Shown: positions 10,296-56,385 of the stretch, one piece after another
Layout of the letters: every line of letters starts with the position of its first letter
How positions within the stretch are numbered: the first letter of the stretch is position 1
Assembly (NCBI GenBank): GCA_032622095.1
Contig: CP136064.1
Span: 51,592,073-51,656,072, forward strand
DNA length: 64,000 bases
Source of the DNA: Siphonodentalium dalli
Taxonomy: Eukaryota; Mollusca; Scaphopoda; Gadilida; Siphonodentaliidae
Direction: 5' to 3'
Notes under the pieces: generated by a model
What the model was told of the DNA's origin: nothing
Databases searched by the model: none
What the model saw: the letters and a program-made list of their open reading frames with translations, nothing else
Program-made: the position numbers and the translations under genes

Positions 10296-11657
10296 GTGAA
10301 ATGCATGGGAATGAACAGCCCGGTATATCAGGTCTACACTAACGCATCAACATCTTGGATATGCTGTCAGTGTGGAATGCCAAAGTTCTCAACGACACTA
10401 TTCGACCAGTCTTCATCAATATTATCAGAACAGGGACCGAGCTCCTATGATTTTGACTGCGAATTGAAATCGCCCAATATACAAGACCCAGGGCCTCCAA
10501 TGCTCAGTTCATCACCTAAAGATAACACCACTTCCAGTATTGAAATACCAAAAGAGATGCGAGTACTACTGGTAAATTTTCAGAGTGTGATGAACAAAAG
10601 AGATGACCTTGAAAACCTGTTGTCAAGCTCAGCGCCAGATATCATCATAGGCACCGAAACCTGGCTAAAACCAAGAATCTTTAGCTCAGAAGTCCTGCCA
10701 GATAGTTACATCATAGCTGCAAGGAAAGACAGATCTGATGACTATGGAGGTGTCATCATGATCATTGCCACTAAATCATCAATCCCATGCCATGAGATCC
10801 AGATAGAAAACTCAGAGACGAACAACAGACTTGAGTTAGCAGCAGTAAAGATATGTTGCAAAAACAAACAGGAGCTTGTGGTTATTTCCATTTACAGACC
10901 GACAGACGACAACGCTGAGTACAGTAAACACTTGTGTGAGGCCATAGCCAAGTTAGTCAAGCAAAACAGGCATGCCACCATCTGGATTGCAGGCGACACT
11001 AACCTCCCCGACATAAACTGGGAAAACCTAACAGTAGATGGAAACCAATATCAGAAGGTCATCAATAATGTTTTCATCGAAACGATGCAAGACTGTGGAA
11101 TGAAACAGATCGTCACCTTCCCAACACGAGGCAATAACATCCTAGACACCTTCTTCACCAACAGACCATCGTTGATAAACCTATGTAAACCTGCTCCGGG
11201 ATTAGGAGATCATGACATTGTCTTTGTGACATCAAACATCACAGCACAATACAAGGCACCAACAAGAAGGAAGATATATCTCTGGTCCAAGGCAGACATG
11301 ACTGAGTTATCTCTAGCAGCAAGGATCCAGACAGAACATTTCAGATCCAACTACTCAGTGAAAGACGATATTGAAACACTCTGGTCGGCTTTCACGGACA
11401 TCTGCATTCAACTTCTCCAGCTAGTACCATCCAAAATGAGCACCACCAGATTCCATCAACCATGGATTAATGGAGAAATCAAGCGCCTGTCAAGAAAGAA
11501 ACATCGGGCTTATAATAAAGCCAAAAAAACAGGGAATAAACATGACTGGGAACGCTTAAAACAACTGAAAACTCAAAGTCGCAAACAATGCAAGGCAACC
11601 AAGTCCAAATACATCATGGATCTAGTGACTGAAAACGATGGGAGGAGAACATCATAG
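10296..11657 (+). pseudogene. LINE ORF2 N-terminal half: PHD-like finger and AP-type endonuclease
   Basis: The upstream frame already reads WYHVKC, then SWICCQCGMPKFSTTLFD, the second half of a PHD-type zinc finger found at the N-terminus of CR1/Rex1-like proteins. The endonuclease domain (about residues 85-320) has TETWLKP, VVISIYRP, AGDTNLPDINW and the C-terminal GDHDIVF, so the metal-binding and catalytic Asp/His positions look intact. It nicks target DNA to prime reverse transcription. The frame stops at TAG 11655-11657, where the pattern S-stop-RLWTYIKSK suggests an original tryptophan codon. The same frame resumes directly with the reverse transcriptase, so this is one broken protein, not two genes. 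The first ATG is not the true start because the element is 5'-truncated. Confidence 0.85.
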
Positions 11658-13374
11658 AGACTATGGACTTACATCAAGAGTAAAAGGAAAGATAGTTCTG
11701 GAGTGTCACCACTGAAGAGAAGAGGAATTATATACAGCGACGCCAACACAAAGGCAGAGATACTCAATCAGCAATTTTCATCAGTATTCACCACAGAAGA
11801 CACCACAAATATACCAGCTGAGCCCATCCCGGTGAATAAAGTGGACGAAATAGTCGTCACCGAAAATGGAGTACTTAAATTGCTAAATAACATCAACATA
11901 CATAAGGCCACTGGACCTGACGGTATTCCTGGACGACTACTAAAAACAGTCGCTTCAGAAATTACACCAATGCTGACAAAACTCTTTCAATCCTCAATCA
12001 ACCAAGGGAAAATACCAACTGACTGGAAAGAGGCATATATCACTCCATTGTACAAGAAAGGAGATAAAACATCTGCATCAAACTACCGTCCAGTATCTTT
12101 AACATCAATCTGCAGCAAACTTCTAGAACATATAATTCACCACCATCTAATCAGTTATCTGGAATCAAACGACCAGTTAACAGACTTGCAACATGGTTTC
12201 AGAAAGAACAGATCATGTGAAACTCAACTTCTCTTGGCGGTGGATGACTTAGCAAGAGGACTATTTAAAGGCGAACAGATCGACGCTGCACTACTCGACT
12301 TCTCCAAGGCATTCGACAAGGTGCCGCATCAGAGATTACTACAAAAGTGCATAGGACATGGCATAAATGACAACATCTTGGAATGGATAAAGGATTTTCT
12401 CTCAAACAGAACCCAGAGAGTCATCTTAGAAGGTCATCTCTCCGAAGAAAAACCTGTAACATCAGGAGTACCACAAGGAACGGTTATGGGACCATTACTG
12501 TTCCTTATCTACATCAACGACCTTCCCAAATGTGTGACAGCTACACCCCGCTTGTTTGCAGATGACTGCTTGTTGTACAGGACAGTAAAATCAAAAAAAC
12601 ACGCTAAACTGCTCCAGGAAGACCTTGACAACCTTCAACTTTGGGAAAAGAAGTGGCAGATGGAATTCAACGCGGACAAATGCGAGATCATACGTATAAC
12701 AAACAAAAGGAAACAAAATGTCTTGGAAACCCAGTACACCATTCATGGGAAACCACTACGATGTGTGAACTCTGCAAGGTATCTCGGTGTCAACATCAAG
12801 GAGGATGTTAGTTGGAATGACCATGTTTCTAAGATCTGTAAAAAGGCAAATTCTACAACAGCCTTCATTGGAAGAAACCTAACCAACTGCAGCCCCAACA
12901 TCAAGGAGCAGTGTTACAATGCCATGGTGCGTCCAATAGTAGAGTACTCATCGACTGTATGGAACCCACACACAGCGGAAAACATCGAGAAACTGGAGAA
13001 AGTTCAACTGAGAGCAGCCAGAATGGTCCAGAACAACTACCAATGGAGGAGCAGCCCAAGAACGATGCATGGTGAAAAACCTTGGATGGAAATCACTTGA
13101 AGAAAGACGAAAAGATGCCACCTTGTCTATGTTCTTCAAGTGTATCAAAGGACTGGTCGTCACAAATCAAGCTACTCCACTCGTGAAGAGCAAAACCAAC
13201 GCCAGATCACGAGGCCATAACCAGCGCTACACTTAGCATCATGTGCGAGTAGATGCGTATAAATACTCCTTCTTTCCGTCAGCCATACGGATGTGGAACG
13301 CCCTATCTGAAGAGGCAGTGGCTTGCACCTCCCTGGAAGACTTTCAGAAGGAGATGCTCAAAACAGGCTACTGA
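11658..13374 (+). pseudogene. LINE ORF2 C-terminal half: reverse transcriptase
   Basis: Continues the preceding frame. Reverse transcriptase blocks in order: HKATGPDGIPGRLLK, NYRPVSLTSICSKLLE, GFRKNRSCETQLL, LDFSKAFDKVPH, SGVPQGTVMGPLLFLIYIND, the catalytic box LFADDCLLY and the RYLGVNI motif. The F-ADD form is normal for this clade. After VRPIVEYSSTVWNPH a frameshift near 13065 moves the reading to GWKSLEERRKDATLSMFF. A TAG at 13234 replaces a likely glutamine codon before YSFFPSAIRMWNAL, and the final stop is TGA 13372-13374. It copies element RNA into DNA at the nicked target. As it stands it could not give a full-length protein. Confidence 0.85.
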
Positions 13375-13558
13375 GGATGACAGAACCGATTTTTAAACTC
13401 CACTCATGATGATTTTACTTGTATTATACACAATCCTTATTTTAAATTCACCAATATTAGCTTTTAACGACATACTCACCCGCCTGTGCGCACAAATGCG
13501 ATAATATTCCTACAGAAGACTTCTGCAGGGAGTTGCATTTTATCGGAAGAAGAAGAAT

Positions 13559-13697
13559 CCTAATCACGACATAATTTTTCTCGCTGTTATGAGGATCGCG
13601 ACGCTGTGTGAGCTTGTGTACCAATGTAGTGTCCAACGGGGAGTAACTCTAAAGCGTTTGCACGCTGCGTCACGAAAATAGGAAAGTAATAGACGAA
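13559..13697 (+). promoter_or_regulatory. NSUN5: Presumed NSUN5 promoter and 5' UTR remnant
   Basis: Only 139 bp separate the LINE tail from the NSUN5 start codon. The stretch is less AT-rich than its surroundings, has a CCAAT (about 13620), several CG dinucleotides, and an in-frame TAA about 50 bp upstream of the ATG that rules out an N-terminal extension in this exon. No clear TATA box. Core promoter function is inferred from position; an upstream non-coding exon beyond the LINE cannot be excluded. Confidence 0.45.
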
Positions 13698-48523
<34,826 letters not shown>

Positions 48524-48566
48524 AGGAAACAGATCACTAATATCACCATTTGTTTCATAGTTCTTC

Positions 48567-48572
48567 ATTAAA
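48567..48572 (+). terminator. NSUN5: Candidate poly(A) signal ATTAAA
   Basis: ATTAAA 44 bp after the stop codon is the common variant of AATAAA. No AATAAA lies between the stop and the repeat that begins near 48640. This would give a very short 3' UTR; usage is not proven. Confidence 0.4.
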
Positions 48573-48737
48573 ATGTTTTCAACTCAACGAGAGAATTTAA
48601 TTTTTAGATAGGAAGTCTTTGATTAAGAGACTCAAGGCTTTGAAATGGGTTCATGTGAAATAACTTAGAAGTGGGTAAAACAAATACTATCAACAAGTAC
48701 ATGAAAACATAGATTGACTTTTTCTCATATTAACCCT

Positions 48738-49450
48738 TTTTAGCTCAACTTTACTTTGTAAAGTTTGAGCTATTGCCATTGCTTGGTATCCGTCGTCCGT
48801 GTGTGTGTGCGCGGAGATGTCTGTCAACAATTTCCATTTTCACGGGCTAGAGGTTGTACCTTTGGTCTGATCATTATGAAATTTGTCATGGCTGTTGACA
48901 TTGACATCTAGATGGGAACGAGTCATTTTGGGGTCATTCGGCATAAAAACATGGCCGACAGCGGCCATCTTGGATTTAAAAATTCAATCCATTAGCATGG
49001 GCTACAGGCCGTACTGTTTGTCTGATCATCATGAAATTTATCATGGATGTTAATATTGACATGTAGATGGGAACGATTCATTTTCGGGTCATTCGGCCAA
49101 AAAACATGGCCACCAGCAGCCATCTTGGATATTACTCTTTGCATGACTAAATCCTTTGCCACACCCTGCAGCCCACCTCCCTCATTCGATCATCACCAAA
49201 CTTCATATTAATCCCTTGATATTGACCTACTAGATGGAAGCTATCAAATGTTTTTGAATTTCATTGGAAAACATAGCCACCAGCAACCATCTTGGATTTT
49301 ACTTTATATATATATCTCTTCATGTTGATAATCTAGTATTACTTAGACATTTCAACTTTCCGCATTCAAAATCGCTCCATATTATTGATTGTAAAACATG
49401 AAATTATTCCCTTTCCAAATTGAGCTACAGTTTCATTGAAACTTTCATAT
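48738..49450 (+). mobile_element. TTTTTAGCTCAAC-family element
   Basis: Starts TTTTTAGCTCAACTTTACTT. Near the right end TTGAGCTACAGTTTCATTGA mirrors the start. The interior repeats CATGGCC..CAGCGGCCATCTTGG (about 48950, 49105, 49265) with CTGATCATCATGAAATTTAT blocks, in units of about 150 bp. The right edge is approximate. Non-coding. Confidence 0.6.
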
Positions 49451-49474
49451 TTTTTTTTACTGAAGACCCATTGA

Positions 49475-50764
49475 CAGTGTTCGCGCTGGACCGAATTTTT
49501 TTTAGCCAAAAGTTTAGCCAAATGAAAATTTTATTAGCCAAATGAAAAAACTTTCGCCAAATTAAGAAAACTTTGGCCAAATTAAATCCTCATTTTTTCG
49601 GCGCTTCACAATTAATGACTATAATATTTGTTTTAAACTTGATTTGTTACTCAGAATAAAAACATAACTAAAACAACACAAAAACAACTTTAAAAACAAT
49701 ATTATACGAACATACTAGGTATGCGTTATATCGCACAGACAGATCAATTCATGTAAAGCATTAATACAAAATACGGCAGGTTTTCACATCCAACCATATG
49801 CAAAAAGCCCGGTCAAGTCAGAAATTTTTCATCGCAGAGACGATGGACTTTTCTGCTTTGGCTATGGTTGTTACTTTTATTTCCTTTATGTTTTTACTCC
49901 TCCTTCAACATTTGTTCAGATGCACTATGGGAGTTGTTACCTGAAATGATATTCGGAAACATTAAAATAACATTCTATATAATTATAATCGCATAAATCC
50001 GCTAAACCAATTGTAATAACTCTATGTCGCTGACACCATGACGCTCGCTAACTATTGCTTATTATAGTAAGGCGATAACTGTTGAATATCTATTGTATTC
50101 AAACCTTTTATAATGTGAAGCCAGGTGGTTATTAGACAGGATGCAGTTTATGACACATTACATAACCATTGAGTTAAGAACTGCTTGCCTGTACTTCCAA
50201 TTAAGGAACAATGCATTTAGGTATTTTATCTTACAGACTGCCTAATAAAAAAAAATTACATAACCAGTTTACAGATTAAGCGTTTTGACGATTAGGCTGG
50301 TTAAATGTTAGAGCTTACCTGTTGCTGTCTCGTGACGTTTGATTATGTGCAGTGAATGTGCATGATGGATACTATTCCGATCCGCCAATGCATTGGACAT
50401 TACAAAAATACTCCATAAAACAACAGCGCCATCACCAGGTATTCACCTATTCATTGTGCTCATTGATAACAACTCGCTTCAAATCATACATGTTTACATA
50501 GTTGGTGTCATCGACCGCGCATAAACAAAAATCCGCATTTTTATTGGACCGTTACAGTACGATAATTCTGAAGTACGAAATACTTTCGTCGCCTAACTTC
50601 GTCTTGAATGTCGATCTATTCAGCGCTTTTTAATTAGCTTTCCAGCTCCATGCTTTCGGTGTCCAATTGGGGTAAAAAAAAGTTTAGCCAAATGAAATGT
50701 TCATTAGCCAAATTCGAAAAAGATTGGCCATTGGCCAATTTGGCCACCGACAGCGTGAACATTG
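49475..50764. mobile_element. 1.29-kb hAT-like element with 14-bp terminal inverted repeats
   Basis: Left CAGTGTTCGCGCTG; right, read as complement, CAATGTTCACGCTG (12 of 14 match). Subterminal regions repeat TTAGCCAAATGAAA and TTGGCC motifs at both ends. No clear 8-bp target duplication can be assigned (a CATTGA occurs at both edges). The interior is AT-rich with no transposase. Confidence 0.55.
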
Positions 50765-50921
50765 ATGGATTGTTAATGTTAATGTTCAGATTGATTATCT
50801 AATTATCTGAACATTTCCAACCAATGAATTGGATTCCTTCTTCACTTTGTATCGTCTGTCGGCTGCTCATATTTCCTGAATGAGATAACTGAGTGGGATA
50901 ATACATTTAGCATAGAAAGTG

Positions 50922-51408
50922 TTAAAGGTACTCAATCCGTAAAGAGGGTCCCCATCTCAACAGATTCCAACAACAACAATCCGATCAGAGGGTCCTATAT
51001 TACTATTTCTTTGGCTTTGGGGGTAAAAAATATATGATTCGAGTCGAGGAACCCATCAAACAAAGCTCAGAGTTATTAGATATTGATTTTTGAAATTTGT
51101 TAATTGCTCGAGATGAGTACTAATAACTGCCGTCAATTTGGTAACCTGCTCGAGATTTTACGTCAAAACTCTATTCAAACAGACAAGGATGGATAACTCT
51201 ATAATCAAGTGGTAATAATAACGAAATTTTGACTGTCTTCTGGGCCAGAAAGAATTCCCGATAATGAAAAATAATAGATTTCTAAAATCGATATCTAACA
51301 AATCTGAGCTTTGATGGGTGACTTCCTCGACTCGAATCAAATATTTTTGACCCCCGAAGCCATTGAAATGGTAATTGAGAGGAGTTTTATCGGATTGAGT
51401 ACCTTTAA
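50922..51408. mobile_element. AGGTACTCAATCCG-family element, complete
   Basis: Perfect 18-bp termini TTAAAGGTACTCAATCCG and CGGATTGAGTACCTTTAA. The left TTAA is shared with the preceding element (ends 50925). The interior is itself a large imperfect foldback (TTTGGCTTTGGGGGT near 51010; ACCCCCGAAGCC near 51350). Confidence 0.8.
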
Positions 51409-51720
51409 TAACTCTCAAATAATGAGATGTCACATGTCAAAACCATTGTTATGTAGACATTACTGTCACCTCGAAATTGTGGATAAAAGTCAAATTGGTC
51501 CAATAAGATGCCAAAGTTTAATCAAAACTTTATGGTAAACATTGGAAAAGATCAAAGATATTGAAAAATATTTTGAAAATCATAATCAGTCTAAAATATG
51601 TGAACTTACTACACGATTGGCAAAGTTTGTTGAAAAATCACTGTAACAGTTTTGTTTATTTAACAATGGTTGCGACATGTTAATTTCGTTCTTGAAGATC
51701 TACCAATAATGAATATAAGG

Positions 51721-53279
51721 ACAATATTTATTTATTTCTCCATGCTCTTATTTAGTGGTGATGTTTTTAGAGAATTTTATATTTTGTGTACATTCACCCA
51801 CTGTGAGTGCATTGTGTCCGTTTAAAGAACATCCAATTCGTATATTGAAGTATACAATGATATGCTCTATTAATCGATCGTAAGGATGTAATGTTCAGAT
51901 AAATAAATAAAAATACTGTGTTCTCAGGCACCACCCTCATCACCCAAAAGAGAGCATCAACAAAATAATTTATTTGCCATTTCATTCAGTATTTTCCTAC
52001 AGTTAAATCGCTTTAAGGCATGAAGGATTTATTCTATACATTGCTTGGAAAATTGTAGGATTTTTTGCCATAAAATTACCCATATATCCATTAATTTCTA
52101 GAATTCATGGAATAAATAAAAATAATAAGTCTCCCTTCCCATATGCAATTGGCTGAGAACCGCAGTACTGTGTGAATGGGAACTCCGAAGTGAAAAGGGA
52201 CGATTTTTTCCCGATTTTTGATTGGTAAGTTAATTCTTAAACAGAGTAAGCAGTGTGGTTTTATGTCGATGGTGGCCTTCGACAAGTGACCTCATATTAG
52301 AGTTGTTGCATTAACCCATTTGCTCCTAAAAGAGGATGGGCGATCAATACCCTATGGCCAGTGTAATAATCATGTAAAGAACATTGAAACTAATTTACTG
52401 TGGAATGCACTATATAAATGCATTGATTATTTTTCTAAGAAGTATCGACCCCTCTTGGAGGGTATAAAGAATAGTATGGTCCTATAAACCATACCAGTTG
52501 CCACATTATTCGCTATGGACTATTTCTTGTTGTGTTTAGGTATTTAGTTCCATCCTTGCCCCAACTATCTATGATAAGCCCCTCCACATTATGTTTACCA
52601 TCTAACGGTATGGTTATTTGAAACACGACAGCTATTTTCATGAAAAAAATATGGTTGAAACTTCGTTGTTACATGCCAATCACAGAACAAAAGCTAGTTG
52701 AAATTATGCAATGTCCTTGGGTTCCATTGTTCTAGCTATCTTAAAGGTTCTTTAAATAAAGTTCATAAAACATAGCATTTGTCCCTATAATGGCCTCTTC
52801 AGGGTACACTATTGTGACAGCAGGTCTAAGTTATTGGCTGTCCCTATACACCCATTAGTTAATGGGGTGAGTAGGGACAGCTATTTCACGTAACTTAAGA
52901 AACAAGACCCATATTGTAAAAGGAATTGTAGAGTATAACATGGTACAATGTTGCCCTTACCTATGGACACAAAATGGAGTTATAAACGCCCAAGTAAAAG
53001 AAAGTTGAGTATAGGTACATTGTTTGTTTCACAAAGAATCAAAATGATGTCCCGATTCACCCCATTTTACGGTAATTATTCAAGTTACATGTGAGACCTG
53101 GAACAATTGCTGTTGGGAATTTTTACTCTGGACACTCTGCATTATCTGAGATTTATCTCCAGCCACCAGCAGCCACTGGAATTTAATATATTCTCCTCTT
53201 CATAACTATTATATTGTTTAAGTTAACAAGACTGGACCAATGGTAGAGTGAATTACTGTGGGCGTCTGCCTGTTCCGAC
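51721..53279. other. No gene recognised
   Basis: AT-rich intergenic DNA. The only structure noted is a hairpin at 52836-52882. Confidence 0.45.
52836..52882. repeat. Short hairpin, possible small-RNA precursor
   Basis: GGCTGTCCCTATACACCCAT is complemented, with two mismatches, by ATGGGGTGAGTAGGGACAGC across a loop of about five bases. No flanking transposon termini were seen. A microRNA-like role is only a possibility. Confidence 0.4.
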
Positions 53280-53427
53280 ATACACTGCTTACACCTCAGC
53301 AGAATGAGGTTCCCAGAGGGTGAATTTGGTGATGCTAGCCCGCTATGCGGGGTAGCATCACTAAATTCACCCTCTGGGGACCTCATTCTGCAAATGACAG
53401 ACACCCTATTTCAAGGCTTGCCTCTTA
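53280..53427. mobile_element. CAGAATGAGGTCCCC-family element, solo right half
   Basis: CAGCAGAATGAGGTTCCCAG to its complement CTGGGGACCTCATTCTG (about 53297-53391), followed by AATGACAGACACCCTATTTC and AAGGCTTG. Nearly identical to the right half of 36283-36531. Confidence 0.8.
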
Positions 53428-55309
53428 GTATTGTTTTCCAGGTATCAATTTCGTGACGTGAGCGTGATTATGACACGTTCACATGTACCAGCAAGAATAT
53501 GTCGAAAATATAAGATACAAATGTAACCTGACATTTTATTGCTGCAAAGATTATACCAGTGTGCTCGACGCGTGGCCTGATTACCAATGGAAGATTGTTT
53601 TTTTTTTTAGAACGGCATTCGCACTGCTGCGTTCACAAATAAAACTAAAGTCTGTATTGGAATGTTCAACCGCTGAGTGTGTCGTGCAGGGACGACGTGG
53701 CTAGATGGTCTCTGCTGTGGGTACCAAACATGGAACTGCAACCCCCCCCCCATCCGAAGCAGACCCAACATTTTCCAAGTTTGAGAAATTCAATGTTCAT
53801 ACTCGCAGGGTTTCAGTCCGTTTGACCGAGAATACAGGAAACATTGGATGTTTTGTCTGACAAATACAGCTAATTTCACACTAAATTATGCAAGGTTTTA
53901 ATATTAAACTATTGGAACAATTCAAACTGCTTTTTGTCTGAAATTTCCAACCAACTTAAGGTCCGGCAATAAACTTCCAACCCTTCAACATTTTGGCCTA
54001 AGTTGGGAGGGGTGAGACACCAAACCCATCCCCTGTTCCTGCACTCGCGTATAAACGGATTCTAACCAAACAAAATAGGTACTCGCGTGTATTATATTTT
54101 AACCATACATGCATGTATGGACGTGGAACAAATATCTTTTTGTCAGCTGATTGGACCCCTCCCCCATCGGGACACCATATGCAGTTTGAGAGAGTTGGGT
54201 ATGTTTGGTTTAATTAGACCATGGGGTGGTGGGTTATCTATAGCACGTGTCTGTCGATGACACATATCGATATATACTTCAGCGATTCTGACAACAGATG
54301 AAAGCATTGATGGATCAAACCCAATCGCGTGAACAGTTAGGGGCCTATAATGCCGCCTATTCCTTTAATGGACCACAATGTCCACAAATCAAGTTGAACA
54401 CTGATCACCATCTAATGATAAAACAGCAGTGCACAGTCTCCGTGGAAAATGTTCTCGTATTATTGTTTTTATTGTCTAATCAAGTCACATGGGGAAAACC
54501 TGACATTTTCTTGCTGATCCACGTGAACGCGCCATATTCCAACAAACGTTATTCTATTTCTTCCAAATATGGTTCGATGGGCCTAGTATAATAGTCAACC
54601 CCTTGTCCATCTATGATTCCATCAATCCCTTGACAACCAACCTTTCTCTTTCCCGAAAATAAGCGAAAAGAATAATTAATGATGGACTAATGATAAAATT
54701 AACAATTCGTTTATGGGTTAGAGAAGAAATTATCATACTCTCTACTTTGCCTACGCCCGTATATATCATGTTCCACCCATTCAAAACCCTGGGAACTATT
54801 TGATGTTTTGTCCTGTTCTGATTTTATTACCTTGAAAAAATTCGGCTCCACCCATGAGACTGAGCAAATAAATTGCAAGTTATTCATTTTTGCTCAAAAG
54901 TATATTATAGAAACACAACGATTTAATGATTAATAGTATACCAAACCTAGCGAATGGAAATAGTAATATATAAATTAGGAAACAAAATATCACATCATCG
55001 ATCGAAGGCCCACAACCACACCCCCATTCTGACGCAAACAGTACACTTTGACATCTTAACGTGTATCCCCACTTTATTATCATATTTTAATCAAACAAAT
55101 GTTGTTTGTATACCTTTGTATTATATGTATTGCGGGCAGGAAGCCTAACTCTTTTTGTTAATTGTCAATTGTTTGTTGGAAAGGGGCGTCAATAAGTTAG
55201 CAATAACTTGTGCCCCAATCCAGTTAGATATTCTTGCTAATAAAATATGTTCAAACTAATCGGACCCAACAAAATCATGGATAGTTTGTTCACGCGAATG
55301 ACGACATCA
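53428..55309. other. No gene recognised
   Basis: Open frames of 73-97 codons (for example 54298-54591) show no recognisable motif. A C9 run lies near 53743 and a CATACATGCATGTATG palindrome at about 54104. Confidence 0.4.
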
Positions 55310-55535
55310 TTTGCATTATTTAATCGCCCATTGATGAGTCCCGAATCGAGATGTAAATATTTACTATTGAGCGTAGTTCAGACGATGTTTTCTATGGCAT
55401 GGTATGGTCAATTTCTTTGAGATTTTCGGCGATGTTAGTATAATGATATATTCCCCCCAGTTGACATGGCACCTGCGAACTAATTTATCAAGTTTCACGC
55501 ACCCGAACAAGTACATCATATGTCTTTAAATCAAG
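55310..55535 (+). repeat. Dispersed GTGACTCTCGATG-family repeat, copy 3 (left end diverged)
   Basis: CCGAATCGAGATGTAAATAT, GTTCAGACGATGTTTTCTAT, GAGATTTTCGGCGATGTTAG and CACGCACCCGAACAAGTACA match copies 1 and 2. Confidence 0.65.
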
Positions 55536-55939
55536 AGTCTATAAGACCATAGATGCAGCATAAATTGCCAACAATGTATTCCTTCTCTGCGACTCAACTG
55601 AACGTTTCTGCCAGTTTTATTCTATATTTATAACGTGCTTGAACGATTACCGAATACGAAGTCAACAAATAAGAATTCGCTATGAAAACTACTCTAAGTA
55701 AAAGTGACTCTATACACTTTGGCAAACTTTATGCCACTTGAACAAATAACGGGACTTTGCCTTTAACCAACTATTGTTGTACCGCTCTCAAAATGACAAT
55801 TCGGTGACAATTGGATTAAGCAATATTGTGATTGCTTACCCATACATGCATGCAGTGCCACTGTCTTGACGATTGGGCGAGTGCCACTGTGAGGCAGCAG
55901 TGCAAGTCGTAATTGTTTTTAAAGGGATTTGTAATCATT

Positions 55940-56385
55940 TTCATTGTATCAGGGGGGGGGGGTTTCCGGGCATGTATGCCGGGGTGGATGGGTGGTCGAT
56001 GGGACCAACAATTTTTTTTTTCTGCAACTCAAAACATTTTTTCCTGCAAGTTTTTTGACTGTTTTTGCAATGAGTTTGGCTTAAAACACCTTAGAATAAG
56101 AGAAATAATGTAATTATAACTGTTAAACTGATTGTATTTTGTGACAAATAGTATGCACAGAAATTCATATACAGCTGTTTGCAGTGAATTCCCCCCCCCC
56201 CCCCGCAAATCTCTGTGTTAGTGTTAAAAGGGGGGGGGGTGTCAAAAAAATGGTCGGAAAAAACTGCCGAAAACGGAAAAAAATTTGGACGCGGGGGTGG
56301 GTGGGTCCCAACAAGGGTCGAAAGGTAAAGATCAGCATACGTGCCAGAATATTTTTTCCGACCCCCCCCCCCCTGATTGTATTGT
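55940..56385. repeat. Element with G/C homopolymer ends, related to 15118-16891
   Basis: G10 run at 55953, C15 run at about 56191, G9 run near 56231 and C12 near 56363. GGGGTGGGTGGGTCCC and GGTCGGAAAAAACTGCC resemble blocks at 15250-15290 and 16735-16860. Probably fragments of the same family; terminal repeats were not found here. Confidence 0.5.

Larger units (their letters stand above)
10215..13558 (+). mobile_element. CR1/Rex1-like LINE, 5'-truncated, three disabling changes
   Basis: Retrotransposon encoding, in order, a truncated PHD-type zinc finger, an endonuclease and a reverse transcriptase. The 3' UTR ends in GGAAGAAGAAGAATCC, resembling the short-repeat tails of CR1 relatives. The reading frame has one in-frame TAG (11655), one frameshift near 13065 and one TAG (13234), which is little decay, so it is one of the younger insertions here. 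It lies in the same orientation as NSUN5, and its 3' end is 140 bp before the NSUN5 start codon. Confidence 0.85.
48730..50925. mobile_element. TTAACCCTTT-family element, itself carrying two insertions
   Basis: Left end TTAACCCTTTTT (48730) and right end GAAAGTGTTAA (to 50925). The family interior is recognisable as ACTGAAGACCCATTGA (left) and TATCTGAACATTTCCAACCA with GTCTGTCGGCTGCTCATATT (right), compared with 47495-47752. Between these sit a TAGCTCAAC-family element (48738-49450) and a 1.29-kb element (49475-50764). Confidence 0.65.
48640..51720. repeat. Dispersed TTAAAGGTACACAATGCC repeat, copy 2, interrupted by nested elements
   Basis: Left part 48640-48729 and right part 51409-51720 match 46937-47460 in order. 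The two parts are separated by TTAA-bounded insertions from 48730 to 51408. Removing them joins the two halves at a single TTAA. Confidence 0.6.
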
